Below, in pieces: positions 1 through 8,460 of a stretch of 64,000 nucleotides of DNA. Below the pieces are notes generated by a model. The model saw only the letters and a program-made list of their open reading frames with translations, was not told the origin of the DNA and ran no database searches. This DNA is from Pseudobacter ginsenosidimutans. Its GTDB lineage: Bacteria > Bacteroidota > Bacteroidia > Chitinophagales > Chitinophagaceae. Where the stretch lies: contig NZ_CP042431.1 of NCBI RefSeq assembly GCF_007970185.1, positions 2,108,001 through 2,172,000 of the forward strand, given 5' to 3'. The first letter of the stretch is position 1; every line of letters starts with the position of its first letter. The position numbers and the translations under genes were made by a program.

Positions 1-2298
1 ATCGGTGATCTTCTGCACTGCAGTTACACTGTAACCGAAAAGCGCTGTGGCGTTAACGCTGAGGAATTCATCGCCATAGGTGGCAGACACTTCAAAACCG
101 GGTTTGGTGTTGAAGGTCCCGTTCTCATTTCCGTAGTAGACATAAGTAGACCCTCCCACAAGATTGGTCTGCAACATACCGAGATTAACGCCGGATGATA
201 ATGGCTCTCCCACCACAATGTCCGCATAACCATCACCGTTCATATCATAAGCATTGTCGATAGCGGTACCGAAGAGCAGGCTGAGCTGCAATGTACCGCT
301 GAACAAGCCCTGCAGCAGGTTGGAGGGCCTGGGCGATTCCAGTACCTGGTCCGCATTCGCCATGACTCCTTTGAAACCGGAAGCTTTTTGTTTGAAGAAG
401 TGTACGTTACCGGTTTTGATATTGAGAGAAAGTGCGTTTGAGAGAAGTCCACCTAACGGTGCACCCACCACGATGTTTCCATTTCTTTTTCCATCTATAC
501 CGCGCATGCCTTTCACTTTCATTCCAAAGAAGTTGGCGGCATTGCTGAGCAGGCCGGTTGAGGCAGCTTCCAGTCTTGTGCCAATGCTGCTGTTGATGCC
601 GGTCTTGTTTGTCTTACCGTAATATACATACGCAGTTCCTCCCAGGATCTGTCCATTCAGGATATTGGTAAGGCTGGAGATGTTCACGCCTGCGGGGGCG
701 CCTACCACTACATCCGGAGCGCCATCGTTATTGAAATCGCCCACGCCGTCCACGCTGAATCCGAACATCAGTCCACTGATGCCGCTGAGCAGCGGAACGT
801 TGAGGATGCCCAAGAGATTGAAACTTGGGGGATCCAGTTGCACGATGCTGGAAAATTTGTTACTGTTCTTATCGGTGAGGAAAACGAATGCACCGCCGGT
901 AGTAGTGGAAAGCAGGATGAGATCTACTTTCACAAAAGCGGGAGTACCTACGATGATGTCTTGTTTTCCATCATTGTTAAGATCTTCCGTTACAGCCACT
1001 GAAAATCCGAAGAGTGCATTTGCCTTGATGCTGATGCCGGTAACATGACTGGCATTCATATTCAGTGTAAGGAAATTGGTGGGATTGGTTGCCGCCTGGT
1101 TACCGCCTGGAAAAACATATACTTTTCCAACAGTGCCATCGATATTTCCGAGCAAGCCAAGTGATAGTTCCAGGTGATCGAGAGGCGCACCAACAACAAT
1201 ATCGTTAATGCCATCGCCTGTTACATCTCCTGCATCGATGCTCAGACCGAAGAGTGCGCCGGCCACGGCAGTATTCGGTTGCAATGTTTTGGCAGGCGTT
1301 TCGGACAGGCCGGTGGGCGTACCATAATACACGAACACAGCGCCAACGCTGGCAAGTGAATTACCATTGAGTACACCGATCAGTCCGGGTGCAGATACGG
1401 CCACATCTCCATAGCCATCATTGTTTACATCGCCCACTCCACAAACTGCATAACCATACAATGAGCTGAGGATCTGCGGCCCCGTAAGACCGAGTCCTGC
1501 GAGAAGTCCATTTGTATTGGTTTTCCAGTCAGCTGCCTTATTGATGGGATCGATGGTAACAGGATATTGTGCGCCGCTGTCATCCACTTCCAGCGTAAGG
1601 ATATTGCCTTTCAGCTTCATGGCAGCAGGAAGTGATTTGTACTGATTGTCCCACACTTTGAGATCTTCATACAACAATACAGTTTGTTGCAGACTATCTT
1701 TTGTCTGGAACTGCAGCCGGTTATTTTGCAGAACCGGTTTCAGATTACCGTCGATGGCTATGCGAATTTGTATTTTTCCTTTGCCCGATGGTTTTTGCCG
1801 GATGACAAAATTCTGACGAAGCCCTGCGTTGTTATTGGTGTATTGTACTTCTATATTATTATAGGAGTAGCGGAGCATGTCTTTGTCTGTGTGAGGTGTA
1901 CAGTAAGACCCCGGGGTCCAGAAAGAATTTTTTCTGTATGCGCCGAGAATATTGAAGTGCATTTTCCAGCCAACCTCCTGGTATTGCTCCTGCACCTGTT
2001 GAACGGTGTATCCTTTTGGGGAAATATCAAATGCCAGGCGGTTGGCGGAGTTGGCAACGCGGAAATGTTTTTGTTGAGCAGATGGATAGAATTTGTTTTC
2101 AAGTTGCTGAATGTGGTCAGCTATCTGTGCATACCAGTTGGCGCTGGCGGATGCAGGAAGCTGGTGCTTTGAAGAGCTAAGCTCAGGAATGCCATTGGCA
2201 TTGAGCTGGGTACGTGACCAGGTTGACTGGGCATAGTTTGGATCAATGGTAAGGAACGGACTAACAAGCAATACAGTGTAAAATTTCCAGAGTTTCAT
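1..2298 (-). CDS. Large secreted FG-GAP (integrin-alpha-like beta-propeller) protein, 3' end outside window
   Basis: The minus-strand frame from the ATG at 2298 stays open to the window edge (766 codons), so the C-terminus is missing. Residues 1 to about 22 form a signal peptide ending near YAQS. About 200 residues of mixed sequence follow. Then come at least six repeats of about 60-90 residues, each with a calcium-binding loop such as DVNNDGYGD, DVTGDGIND, DLNNDGKQD, DFNNDGAPD and DMNGDGYAD, followed by VVGAP or VVGEP. This is the FG-GAP repeat of integrin alpha chains and bacterial surface propellers, which bind Ca2+ and usually act in adhesion or carbohydrate binding. A tail such as a type IX secretion or gliding-motility C-terminal domain could lie beyond base 1 but cannot be seen. 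It is divergent from the AraC gene. The family call is firm; the ligand is unknown. Confidence 0.88.
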   Translation of the reverse strand, partial: MKLWKFYTVLLVSPFLTIDPNYAQSTWSRTQLNANGIPELSSSKHQLPASASANWYAQIADHIQQLENKFYPSAQQKHFRVANSANRLAFDISPKGYTVQQVQEQYQEVGWKMHFNILGAYRKNSFWTPGSYCTPHTDKDMLRYSYNNIEVQYTNNNAGLRQNFVIRQKPSGKGKIQIRIAIDGNLKPVLQNNRLQFQTKDSLQQTVLLYEDLKVWDNQYKSLPAAMKLKGNILTLEVDDSGAQYPVTIDPINKAADWKTNTNGLLAGLGLTGPQILSSLYGYAVCGVGDVNNDGYGDVAVSAPGLIGVLNGNSLASVGAVFVYYGTPTGLSETPAKTLQPNTAVAGALFGLSIDAGDVTGDGINDIVVGAPLDHLELSLGLLGNIDGTVGKVYVFPGGNQAATNPTNFLTLNMNASHVTGISIKANALFGFSVAVTEDLNNDGKQDIIVGTPAFVKVDLILLSTTTGGAFVFLTDKNSNKFSSIVQLDPPSFNLLGILNVPLLSGISGLMFGFSVDGVGDFNNDGAPDVVVGAPAGVNISSLTNILNGQILGGTAYVYYGKTNKTGINSSIGTRLEAASTGLLSNAANFFGMKVKGMRGIDGKRNGNIVVGAPLGGLLSNALSLNIKTGNVHFFKQKASGFKGVMANADQVLESPRPSNLLQGLFSGTLQLSLLFGTAIDNAYDMNGDGYADIVVGEPLSSGVNLGMLQTNLVGGSTYVYYGNENGTFNTKPGFEVSATYGDEFLSVNATALFGYSVTAVQKITD

Positions 2299-2947
2299 AG
2301 ACGGTAATTTGGTGATTGACAGGATTGTCTTTAAAAGGTGAATACTGTCAGAGCCTTGCAATACTGATCTTTCATCTCTGCCGTTCGGGCAATAAAGTAG
2401 CTGTTGCATAGGTTGAGACCTGTGCAGACGCAAGCGAATTCCTTCTTTCGAAAAAAAAGTTGCAAACAGACTAGTACAATGATGTCGCTTACTTGTTACT
2501 TAATTGAAGGGACATGCAGAGAGTCATGGATATTGAATGGATGGAGTAGTTGCTATTGGTTCTTTCTAAAGAATTGGATAATGAACAAGAAATAATCAGT
2601 GATCATTTCTGCGGTTAAAATTAATCACGAGTATTGTTTTGAGATGCCTGTAAGGATTCATAAAATACCCGTATAAGTTCAATAAACACTTAGGGTTTCT
2701 ATTTAGTCGAAATAATTATTGAGAAAGATCAACAACTAGTTGCACGACAAAAAAGTTTATCTAATTTTAGAGCTAACGATCTGGTATAATCGTTAACTCT
2801 CCACCCAAACCTTCATCCTTAGTTAATTCACTCTGGTTTTCCTGATTGTAGCCAATTAGTAAGTCTGATGTTGCCGAACATGTTGCTGATAAGTATCATT
2901 TTATATGATACTAACTGTCAGCAATAGGGTATGTATGCAATAAAAAA
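2299..2947. other. Intergenic region between divergent genes
   Basis: These 649 bases separate the divergent FG-GAP gene and the AraC regulator. They are AT-rich and hold no convincing gene: the one short open frame on the plus strand (2404-2595) has no recognisable domain or signal peptide. Promoters for both flanking genes must lie here, but I could not fix one with confidence. Confidence 0.6.
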
Positions 2948-3985
2948 ATGCCAATGTCAACCCGAACCAGTATGAGAAACTATAGAATCAAATTTCCTGC
3001 GATTGATCATGATCAAGAGTTTGAGCAACTGAGCCACGAAATGAATGGAGAGGTAGTGGCTGAGGACCTGTTGAGGGTATCCGGTCGCCTGGCTCGTGGT
3101 ATCGTGCAAAGGTGGCAACCTGAGCCGGCCTTTTCACTTCGTGCCTGGAATCTGCTTTTCCATCAGCCGGTGGAGTTTTATAAGCCCGGAACGGAAGGGG
3201 CTGATAAAACCTATACCATCATTTTTATTCTTACGCCTGAACATTGCACCTGGCAACAGATTGGTGCGCACCGTCAATACTCCAGGCCTAATACACGCAG
3301 TACACTGCTGATTGCAGACAGTGTTCCGATGGACCTGGAGATCACGCCACATTTCCCTGCTCAATGGATAGATGTAAATGTTTCTGCCTTCTGGCTGGCA
3401 CAACAGTTCCAGAAAGCAAATCTTCCATTGGAATCACTCTGGGAGAAATTAAGCGCTGATAATAAACCTCTGGTATTGATAGAACCTGCTACTGCCACAG
3501 ATAATGTAACAGTAAACGCATTGTTCGAAGCGGCCATCAACCAGAGCAGTGATCCGCAATTGATCAGGACCATCACTATCAAATTGATCAATAGTTTTCT
3601 GTTGCATGCATTGCGTCACCGGGTGCAGGGAATTCCTGCCACGCAGGATGCTCACTTTGAAAAGATCATGGAAGCGGAAGCTATCTTAAAAGCGCATTTG
3701 CAAAAAACGCTTCCCAATCTCAATGCCATTGCACAACAGGTGGCGCTGAGCGAATCCACTTTGAAGCGTCACTTCAAGAATATTTTCGGCAAGAGCGTAT
3801 ATGAATATTATCTCGACAAAAAGATGCAACTGGCCAAGAACCTGCTGTTGGAAAAACCATTGACTGTGAATGAAGCTGCTGTGATGCTGGGATATGAGAA
3901 GGTGAGCAACTTTATCGATATTTTTAAAAAGCATCACGGGATCTCTCCCGGCAGTGTAAAAAAGAAAGGGTTTCAGAGCTTATAG
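2948..3985 (+). CDS. AraC/XylS-family transcriptional regulator
   Basis: A 345-residue protein with an unrecognised N-terminal region of about 240 residues and a C-terminal AraC double helix-turn-helix. The first HTH is around LNAIAQQVALSESTLKRHF (about residues 255-275) and the second around VNEAAVMLGYEKVSNFIDIF, ending in the family's typical aromatic/HG-SPGSVKK tail. It should bind DNA as an activator or repressor; the N-terminal part probably senses a ligand or dimerises. The start could be any of three nearby ATGs (2948, 2954, 2972). It stands alone, divergent from the FG-GAP gene, which is a natural but unproven target. Confidence 0.9.
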   Translation: MPMSTRTSMRNYRIKFPAIDHDQEFEQLSHEMNGEVVAEDLLRVSGRLARGIVQRWQPEPAFSLRAWNLLFHQPVEFYKPGTEGADKTYTIIFILTPEHCTWQQIGAHRQYSRPNTRSTLLIADSVPMDLEITPHFPAQWIDVNVSAFWLAQQFQKANLPLESLWEKLSADNKPLVLIEPATATDNVTVNALFEAAINQSSDPQLIRTITIKLINSFLLHALRHRVQGIPATQDAHFEKIMEAEAILKAHLQKTLPNLNAIAQQVALSESTLKRHFKNIFGKSVYEYYLDKKMQLAKNLLLEKPLTVNEAAVMLGYEKVSNFIDIFKKHHGISPGSVKKKGFQSL

Positions 3986-4526
3986 GAATGAAATAAACAC
4001 AATTGTTTTAAAGCTTGTGTAGTTAAATAGCGGCATCCTTCAACAGGAAAAAAAAATGATCCGCCTGATTGCCTGCAATGGATTTTTCTCTAATTTTATA
4101 GGACAGTCCCTTCAGGTATCACCACACAACCAACGGGTTTTTAGCAGCTCCACACGTAAGCACATGAGTAGCTCTTCAATTGAATGAGCAATGTCTACTT
4201 CCTTTTCTGGTTAATTCTGATAGTGAAAATGATTATTGAAAAACCACAAAAACCAACAACCCCAGACTTTTTTAAACCGATAGAAGTCTCCGTACACTGA
4301 GCTTGATTGAGTGACACTATCCGGCAATGAACTACCCGGCCGCATGGATGCGGCAAGGTTAATTCTCTTATGAAAAGCCATCCCAATCTGCTACCCTACT
4401 GAATACTATTTCTGTCTGTACGACCAGCATGTGCATCTCTATGTACATTTTTTTCTTCTTCCTGCCGGCCTCCTCTTCCGGCCAGGGTTCACTGACTTCC
4501 CCATTTTACCAGGGTAATAATCTGCG
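3986..4526. other. Intergenic region upstream of the two-component operon
   Basis: About 540 bases without a supported gene. Short open frames on either strand here have no domain, signal peptide or homologous look. A short palindromic stretch around ACAATTGT follows the AraC stop, and a CCGCAT/ATGCGG hairpin lies near 4340. Neither has a clear T-run. The regulatory repeats of the downstream operon are listed separately. Confidence 0.5.
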
Positions 4527-4527
4527 T

Positions 4528-4555
4528 TTTAATTCACTTTTAATACGATATTTAC
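4528..4555 (+). promoter_or_regulatory. Direct-repeat operator candidate (TTTAAT, 11-bp period) before the response regulator
   Basis: Two perfect TTTAAT hexamers at 4528-4533 and 4539-4544 lie exactly 11 bp apart. A degenerate third (ATTTAC) follows at 4550-4555, again 11 bp on. The array sits about 60-85 bp upstream of the response regulator start. Tandem hexamers one helical turn apart are the binding pattern of OmpR/PhoB-type regulators, and the same element occurs before 6780, 7096 and 61984. I infer autoregulation. Confidence 0.55.
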
Positions 4556-4613
4556 AGCTCCGGCTGTATATAAGCCTGTTTATTTCTGATTTTTGCCGGC
4601 ATAAGTCATAACT

Positions 4614-5309
4614 ATGAATATGGATGAAGTCAAAATCTTGCTCGTAGAAGACGAAAAGAAGATTGCGGAAGCCCTCAGAAAAGGCCTGATGGAGCAACAG
4701 TACCATGTGGAAGTCGCCTACGATGGATTGATCGGTAAAAAGATGGTGGAAAGCTATAAGTTCGATCTCGTGATCCTGGACATCAACCTGCCAGGCATGA
4801 ACGGTTATGAACTTTGCAAGGAGATCCGCAAACGCGATGAAAGGATCCCGGTAGTAATGCTTACCGCCCTCAGCGCCACAGACGATAAGATCGAAGGCTT
4901 CGATGCCGGCGCCGATGATTATATCGTAAAACCCTTCGATTTCAAAGAACTGCTCGTTCGCATCCGCGCACTCCTCAAACGCATCTACCAGAACGTCCCC
5001 TCAGGCAATATGCTCAAAGTGGCCGACCTGGTGATGAACCTCGACAGTAAGGAAGTGACGCGCGCAGACAGGCCCATCTCCCTCACAGCCAAAGAATTTC
5101 AATTGCTGGAATACCTGGTCCGCAATAAGAACCGCGTTGTGAGCCGCGCAGACATCGCACTCAATGTGTGGGATATCGATTTCGATACCAAAACCAATGT
5201 GATTGATGTGTACGTGAACTTCCTGCGTAAGAAGCTCGACAGGGATTTCGATTCCAAACTCATCCATACACAGGTAGGCATGGGCTATATCCTGAAAGAA
5301 AATTCCTGA
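4614..5309 (+). CDS. OmpR/PhoB-family response regulator
   Basis: 231 residues. The receiver domain (about 5-120) has the acidic pair E12-D13, phospho-acceptor D56 in LVILDINLPG, the switch Thr in VMLTALSA and the conserved Lys in IVKPFDF. The C-terminal winged helix (about 135-230) includes LTAKEFQLLEYLVRNKN and the recognition region around TNVIDVYVNFLRKKLD. Either ATG 4614 or 4620 may be the start. It is followed after 7 bp by its kinase, so the two are an operon. Phosphorylated OmpR-type proteins bind tandem half-sites as head-to-tail dimers, which fits the TTTAAT repeats upstream of this gene and of the next two genes. The signal sensed is unknown; the CusR/CzcR-like architecture hints at envelope or metal stress but does not prove it. 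Confidence 0.93.
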   Translation: MNMDEVKILLVEDEKKIAEALRKGLMEQQYHVEVAYDGLIGKKMVESYKFDLVILDINLPGMNGYELCKEIRKRDERIPVVMLTALSATDDKIEGFDAGADDYIVKPFDFKELLVRIRALLKRIYQNVPSGNMLKVADLVMNLDSKEVTRADRPISLTAKEFQLLEYLVRNKNRVVSRADIALNVWDIDFDTKTNVIDVYVNFLRKKLDRDFDSKLIHTQVGMGYILKENS

Positions 5310-5316
5310 TTGCTGA

Positions 5317-6705
5317 TTGAAGATCAAGTATAAAATAACCGCCCTCTTTGCATTACTGGCTACTGCCATCATGTTATTAAGCAGTGTGAGTGTTTATTAC
5401 TTCACTTCCAGCGACCGCGCCGAAGCATTCAAGAGGCGCCTGAAAGGCCGCGCCAACAACAATGCACAGATCTATTCCATCTTCGGAGACAGTAGTATCA
5501 AATTACTGGCGCAGATAGATTCGGGTTCTGTAAGCACACTACCCCGCAAGAGCGTGGTGATCTTCGATTACCTGGAAAACCAGTTGTACACTTTCAATGC
5601 AACAGGTGAAACCACTCCGGAAGTTGACAAGACTGTGCTGGAGAGGGCCCGCATGGATGAGGATGTTTATTTCAAAGTGAAAGGACGTGAAGCCATCGCC
5701 TTCCATCATACAGATGCACGCAATCGCATTGTAATTGTTGTTGCTGCCTATGATGAAGACGGGTGGGCAAGGCTGGTGCAACTCCGGCATATCCTCTTTC
5801 TCGGGCTCCTGATCGGGATTGCCATTGCGCTGATCGGCGGATGGGTTTTCTCGGTACAACTGGTCAGGCCGTTATCCATGATCATACAGGAAGTAAAAGA
5901 TATTTCTTCGCAAAACCTTTCTCACAGGCTGGAAGCCGGAAGCGGCCATGATGAACTTCATCAACTGGCCAATACTTTCAACGAGCTGTTGAACCGTCTG
6001 CAGGAATCCTTCATGATACAACGCAGATTTATCTCCAATGCATCGCATGAATTGAGCACTCCGCTCACTTCCATCTCCAGTCAACTGGAAGTTACCCTGC
6101 ACAAGGACCGCAATATCGAAGAATACAAACAGGTGATGCTGAGTATCCGCGAAGACGTAAAGCAGATGCAGCAACTCACCAAAAGCCTGCTGGAAATTGC
6201 AAAGACGGGCTCACAGGGGACCATCGAACTGGTTGAAGTACGCATCGATGAAGTGATGTTCAAAGTAATGGGGGATGTACAAAAGATCAGTCCGGATTAC
6301 AAAGTGGAATTGCATTTTGAAGATATCCCTGAAGACGACAGAGAGTTCCTTGTGTTCGGCAACAGCGATCTGTTGTACAGCGCCATCAAGAACTTTGTGG
6401 AGAATGGATGTAAGTATTCGCAGGATCATACTTCATGGGTTGATCTCAGTTTTCAGAGCGGGCAGATCATCATTCGCGTGAAGAATCAGGGTGATGTGAT
6501 TGCTGAAGAAGAGATCGAACATATCTTCCAACCCTTTTACCGTACCAATTCTGCCGCTACCCGTACGAAGGGATTTGGCCTGGGGCTGGCGCTGGCCAAA
6601 AGGATCATCGGATTGCACAAAGGAGCTATCAATGTGCAGAGTGATATCGTTGCCGGCACCGTCTTCACCATCGTTTTACCCAGTATCAAAGCTTTCTCAC
6701 GTTGA
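5317..6705 (+). CDS. Membrane sensor histidine kinase, partner of the OmpR-type regulator
   Basis: 462 residues starting at a TTG codon, 7 bp after the regulator stop. Order: TM helix about 7-29, a short periplasmic domain of about 120 residues, a second TM helix about 155-178, HAMP, HisKA with the phospho-acceptor His244 in SHELSTPLTSI, then HATPase_c with the N box (FVENGCKYS) and G2 box (FGLGLALAKRI). The G1 box reads NQGDVI rather than DxGxG, so the usual ADP-contacting Asp is Asn; related Bacteroidota kinases also vary here. It should autophosphorylate on His244 and pass phosphate to Asp56 of its partner. The periplasmic domain matches no family I recognise. Confidence 0.92.
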   Translation: MKIKYKITALFALLATAIMLLSSVSVYYFTSSDRAEAFKRRLKGRANNNAQIYSIFGDSSIKLLAQIDSGSVSTLPRKSVVIFDYLENQLYTFNATGETTPEVDKTVLERARMDEDVYFKVKGREAIAFHHTDARNRIVIVVAAYDEDGWARLVQLRHILFLGLLIGIAIALIGGWVFSVQLVRPLSMIIQEVKDISSQNLSHRLEAGSGHDELHQLANTFNELLNRLQESFMIQRRFISNASHELSTPLTSISSQLEVTLHKDRNIEEYKQVMLSIREDVKQMQQLTKSLLEIAKTGSQGTIELVEVRIDEVMFKVMGDVQKISPDYKVELHFEDIPEDDREFLVFGNSDLLYSAIKNFVENGCKYSQDHTSWVDLSFQSGQIIIRVKNQGDVIAEEEIEHIFQPFYRTNSAATRTKGFGLGLALAKRIIGLHKGAINVQSDIVAGTVFTIVLPSIKAFSR

Positions 6706-6744
6706 TTTAATTCCTTTTTAATGCTGGTTTAATGCGCGTTTAAG
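6706..6744 (+). promoter_or_regulatory. Four-copy TTTAAT direct-repeat array (11-bp period)
   Basis: Hexamers start at 6706, 6717, 6728 (all TTTAAT) and 6739 (TTTAAG), each exactly 11 bp from the last. The array begins at the base after the kinase stop codon. A -7-like element (CACATTTG, 6755-6762) begins 16 bp after the start of the fourth hexamer, and the small ORF starts at 6780. The position covers the -33 region, as for an activator that contacts sigma, or a repressor. Confidence 0.65.
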
Positions 6745-6779
6745 GGGTTTAGATCACATTTGTCGACTTATAAAATGGC

Positions 6780-6992
6780 ATGAACTACCGATTGCTAATT
6801 CAGTGGATCCCTCTTTGTTGTATTATCGCTCTGTTGGTAGCTGGCGCAATGCTCAAACAAAAGAACGTTGAGCTTGCTTCAAAGCAGAAGCGATTGATGC
6901 TTCAAAATGATTCCATCCTCTCCGTAAATATTGCGCTGGAAAAACAGCTTGCAAAACTTCAAAAGTCGCTTGACAGTCTGCGTCCTCATTAG
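6780..6992 (+). CDS. Small single-pass membrane protein with coiled coil
   Basis: 70 residues: a short N-terminus, one TM helix at about 8-24 (LIQWIPLCCIIALLVAG), then a basic, heptad-like helix of about 45 residues rich in Leu, Lys and Gln. The layout resembles small bitopic proteins such as FtsL/FtsB or phage-shock-like modulators, but I see no specific family. It lies 74 bp after the sensor kinase and has its own four-copy TTTAAT array. I therefore infer it is a target, and perhaps a membrane feedback partner, of the two-component system. Coding status rests on composition and context only. Confidence 0.6.
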   Translation: MNYRLLIQWIPLCCIIALLVAGAMLKQKNVELASKQKRLMLQNDSILSVNIALEKQLAKLQKSLDSLRPH

Positions 6993-7016
6993 GGTGAAAC
7001 CCTTACTGCGTCTTAC

Positions 7017-7055
7017 TTTAATAGGCTTTTAATACACACTTAACTGGGTTTTAAT
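7017..7055 (+). promoter_or_regulatory. Four-copy TTTAAT direct-repeat array before uspA
   Basis: Hexamers start at 7017 (TTTAAT), 7028 (TTTAAT), 7039 (CTTAAC) and 7050 (TTTAAT), every 11 bp. A -7-like element TAGCTTTA (7066-7073) begins 16 bp after the start of the fourth hexamer. That is the same offset as in the array at 6706-6744. The uspA ATG is at 7096. Confidence 0.65.
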
Positions 7056-7095
7056 TACTTAAGCATAGCTTTATTTAAAGGGGAAGTCCGATAGC

Positions 7096-7941
7096 ATGAA
7101 TAAGCTGTTCAATAATATCCTGGTTCCTGTTGAATTCAGTAAACAAAGCAGCCAGGTGATCAGTCAGGCGGTAATGATCGCCAATCACTTCAGGTGTGAT
7201 CTGCACCTGGTGTATGTGGAGCATAATAGTATGGCGGATGCAGAGAAGCATCTGGTACAGGCGCTCACGGAAGGTGAGCTGGCCGATTATGAAGTGGAGA
7301 TGATGGAACTCAAGGCAGCTTTCCAGCCACAATTGGAAGATGGCCTGCAGCTCATAACGGCTATGCGCAGGGGCAGCAGGGAACAGCATGTTACTTCTTA
7401 CGCTTTACAGCACGCAATAGACCTCATAATCGTAGAAAAGCCGCGAAGCATTCTTCCCATGCGGTTTTCAAGATCTTTCAATATCAACAGGATCTCCAAG
7501 AAGACCGGCTGCCCGGTACTGACCGTAAAAGGAACGGCCAGGCTGGAAGCGATCAAAAATATCGTGTTGCCGGTGGATGCACATCTTCCATTGAGAAAAG
7601 TGATGTTTGCCAGTTACCTGGCCAGGCATTTCAATGCAAGGATCCACCTGATCGCATTGAGTGAGCCCGGAGAGGAAGACAATGTAGAGAACAAAGTATA
7701 CCTCTATAAAACTTACCAGTTACTGCGCGAGAACACCAATCTCACAGTGGAATGTCATACCGTGCATGGCGGCAATATTGCTGATACCACATTGGAGTAT
7801 GCCCGCCAGATCAACGCAGACCTGATAGTGGTGAATCCCGGCAAGGAAATGCTGTTGAGCGGGTTTGTGAACAGGCTGTTTGCCCGCCTCCTCTTCAATG
7901 AAAGCAGGATCCCGGTAATGACTGTAGCGCCCGCCCGTTAA
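7096..7941 (+). CDS. Tandem-domain universal stress protein (UspA family)
   Basis: 281 residues made of two UspA-like alpha/beta domains, about 1-145 and 150-281. Each opens with the typical strand (NILVPVEFS and NIVLPVDAH) and each closes with a strand before a PV(L/M)TV tail. The canonical ATP-binding glycine motif (GxxGx9GS) is not evident in either half, so nucleotide binding is doubtful. Tandem Usp proteins are soluble stress-tolerance factors in Bacteroidota. The gene follows the two-component system and is preceded by a four-copy TTTAAT array, so I infer control by the adjacent OmpR-type regulator. Confidence 0.88.
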   Translation: MNKLFNNILVPVEFSKQSSQVISQAVMIANHFRCDLHLVYVEHNSMADAEKHLVQALTEGELADYEVEMMELKAAFQPQLEDGLQLITAMRRGSREQHVTSYALQHAIDLIIVEKPRSILPMRFSRSFNINRISKKTGCPVLTVKGTARLEAIKNIVLPVDAHLPLRKVMFASYLARHFNARIHLIALSEPGEEDNVENKVYLYKTYQLLRENTNLTVECHTVHGGNIADTTLEYARQINADLIVVNPGKEMLLSGFVNRLFARLLFNESRIPVMTVAPAR

Positions 7942-8013
7942 TCCGTCATTTGTTTGAATACGCATACGATCCGTACCCTTACTTTCTTTCCTGGTTACGA
8001 TAATTTAATCCGC

Positions 8014-8026
8014 TTCCGTTACGGAA
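8014..8026. promoter_or_regulatory. 13-bp palindrome upstream of the CBM48 gene
   Basis: TTCCGTTACGGAA is a perfect inverted repeat of TTCCGT around one T. It lies 133 bp before the CBM48 start and 73 bp after the uspA stop. It could be a dimeric regulator site. There is no T-run, so it is not a terminator. Confidence 0.3.
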
Positions 8027-8158
8027 ATCCAGGAGTATTGTCGTAACTTTTACGTCCTCCCAAATACATACCGTCATTCAGTGTAGGCTATCCGTCTGTA
8101 TGGACCAACGATTGATTGCTTAGGCATTGTTTTCTGCAAATCCTAAAATGGAGCGATC

Positions 8159-8458
8159 ATGAAAACGCATGAATATCCTTACGTGAACAAACGGAAAAAG
8201 ACAATCCGTTTTGTGGTGCACAACAGTTGCGCCGACCATATTGCACTCTGCGGCAGTTTCAATCACTGGGAACATGATAAACTATTGCTGAAGCACGACA
8301 AAAAAGGGCAATGGTATATCGAGATCCCCATGCTGCCCGAGGGGAAATATCATTACAAATTCTTTATCGACGACAGGATGTGGATGGAAGACATCGAGAA
8401 TATGCACCGTGAGCCCGATGGTGTTTCGGGATGGAACAGTGTATTGATGATCGGTTGA
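8159..8458 (+). CDS. Stand-alone glycogen-binding (CBM48/AMPK-GBD-like) protein
   Basis: 99 residues that are almost only a CBM48 fold. The canonical starch/glycogen-contact signature GSFNHWE is near residues 38-44, followed by W-Y-EIPMLPEGKYHYKFFIDD and a tail NSVLMIG. In larger proteins this domain targets AMPK beta subunits, branching enzymes and isoamylases to alpha-glucans. Alone it may bind glycogen or regulate an unlinked enzyme. No glycogen enzyme is adjacent. An upstream ATG (8149) hits a stop at once, so 8159 is the start. It ends 2 bp from the convergent SDR gene. Confidence 0.85.
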   Translation: MKTHEYPYVNKRKKTIRFVVHNSCADHIALCGSFNHWEHDKLLLKHDKKGQWYIEIPMLPEGKYHYKFFIDDRMWMEDIENMHREPDGVSGWNSVLMIG

Positions 8459-8460
8459 TC

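Noticed and set aside
2404-2595. 63-codon frame between the FG-GAP and AraC genes
   Set aside because: No motif; typical of chance frames in a divergent promoter region.
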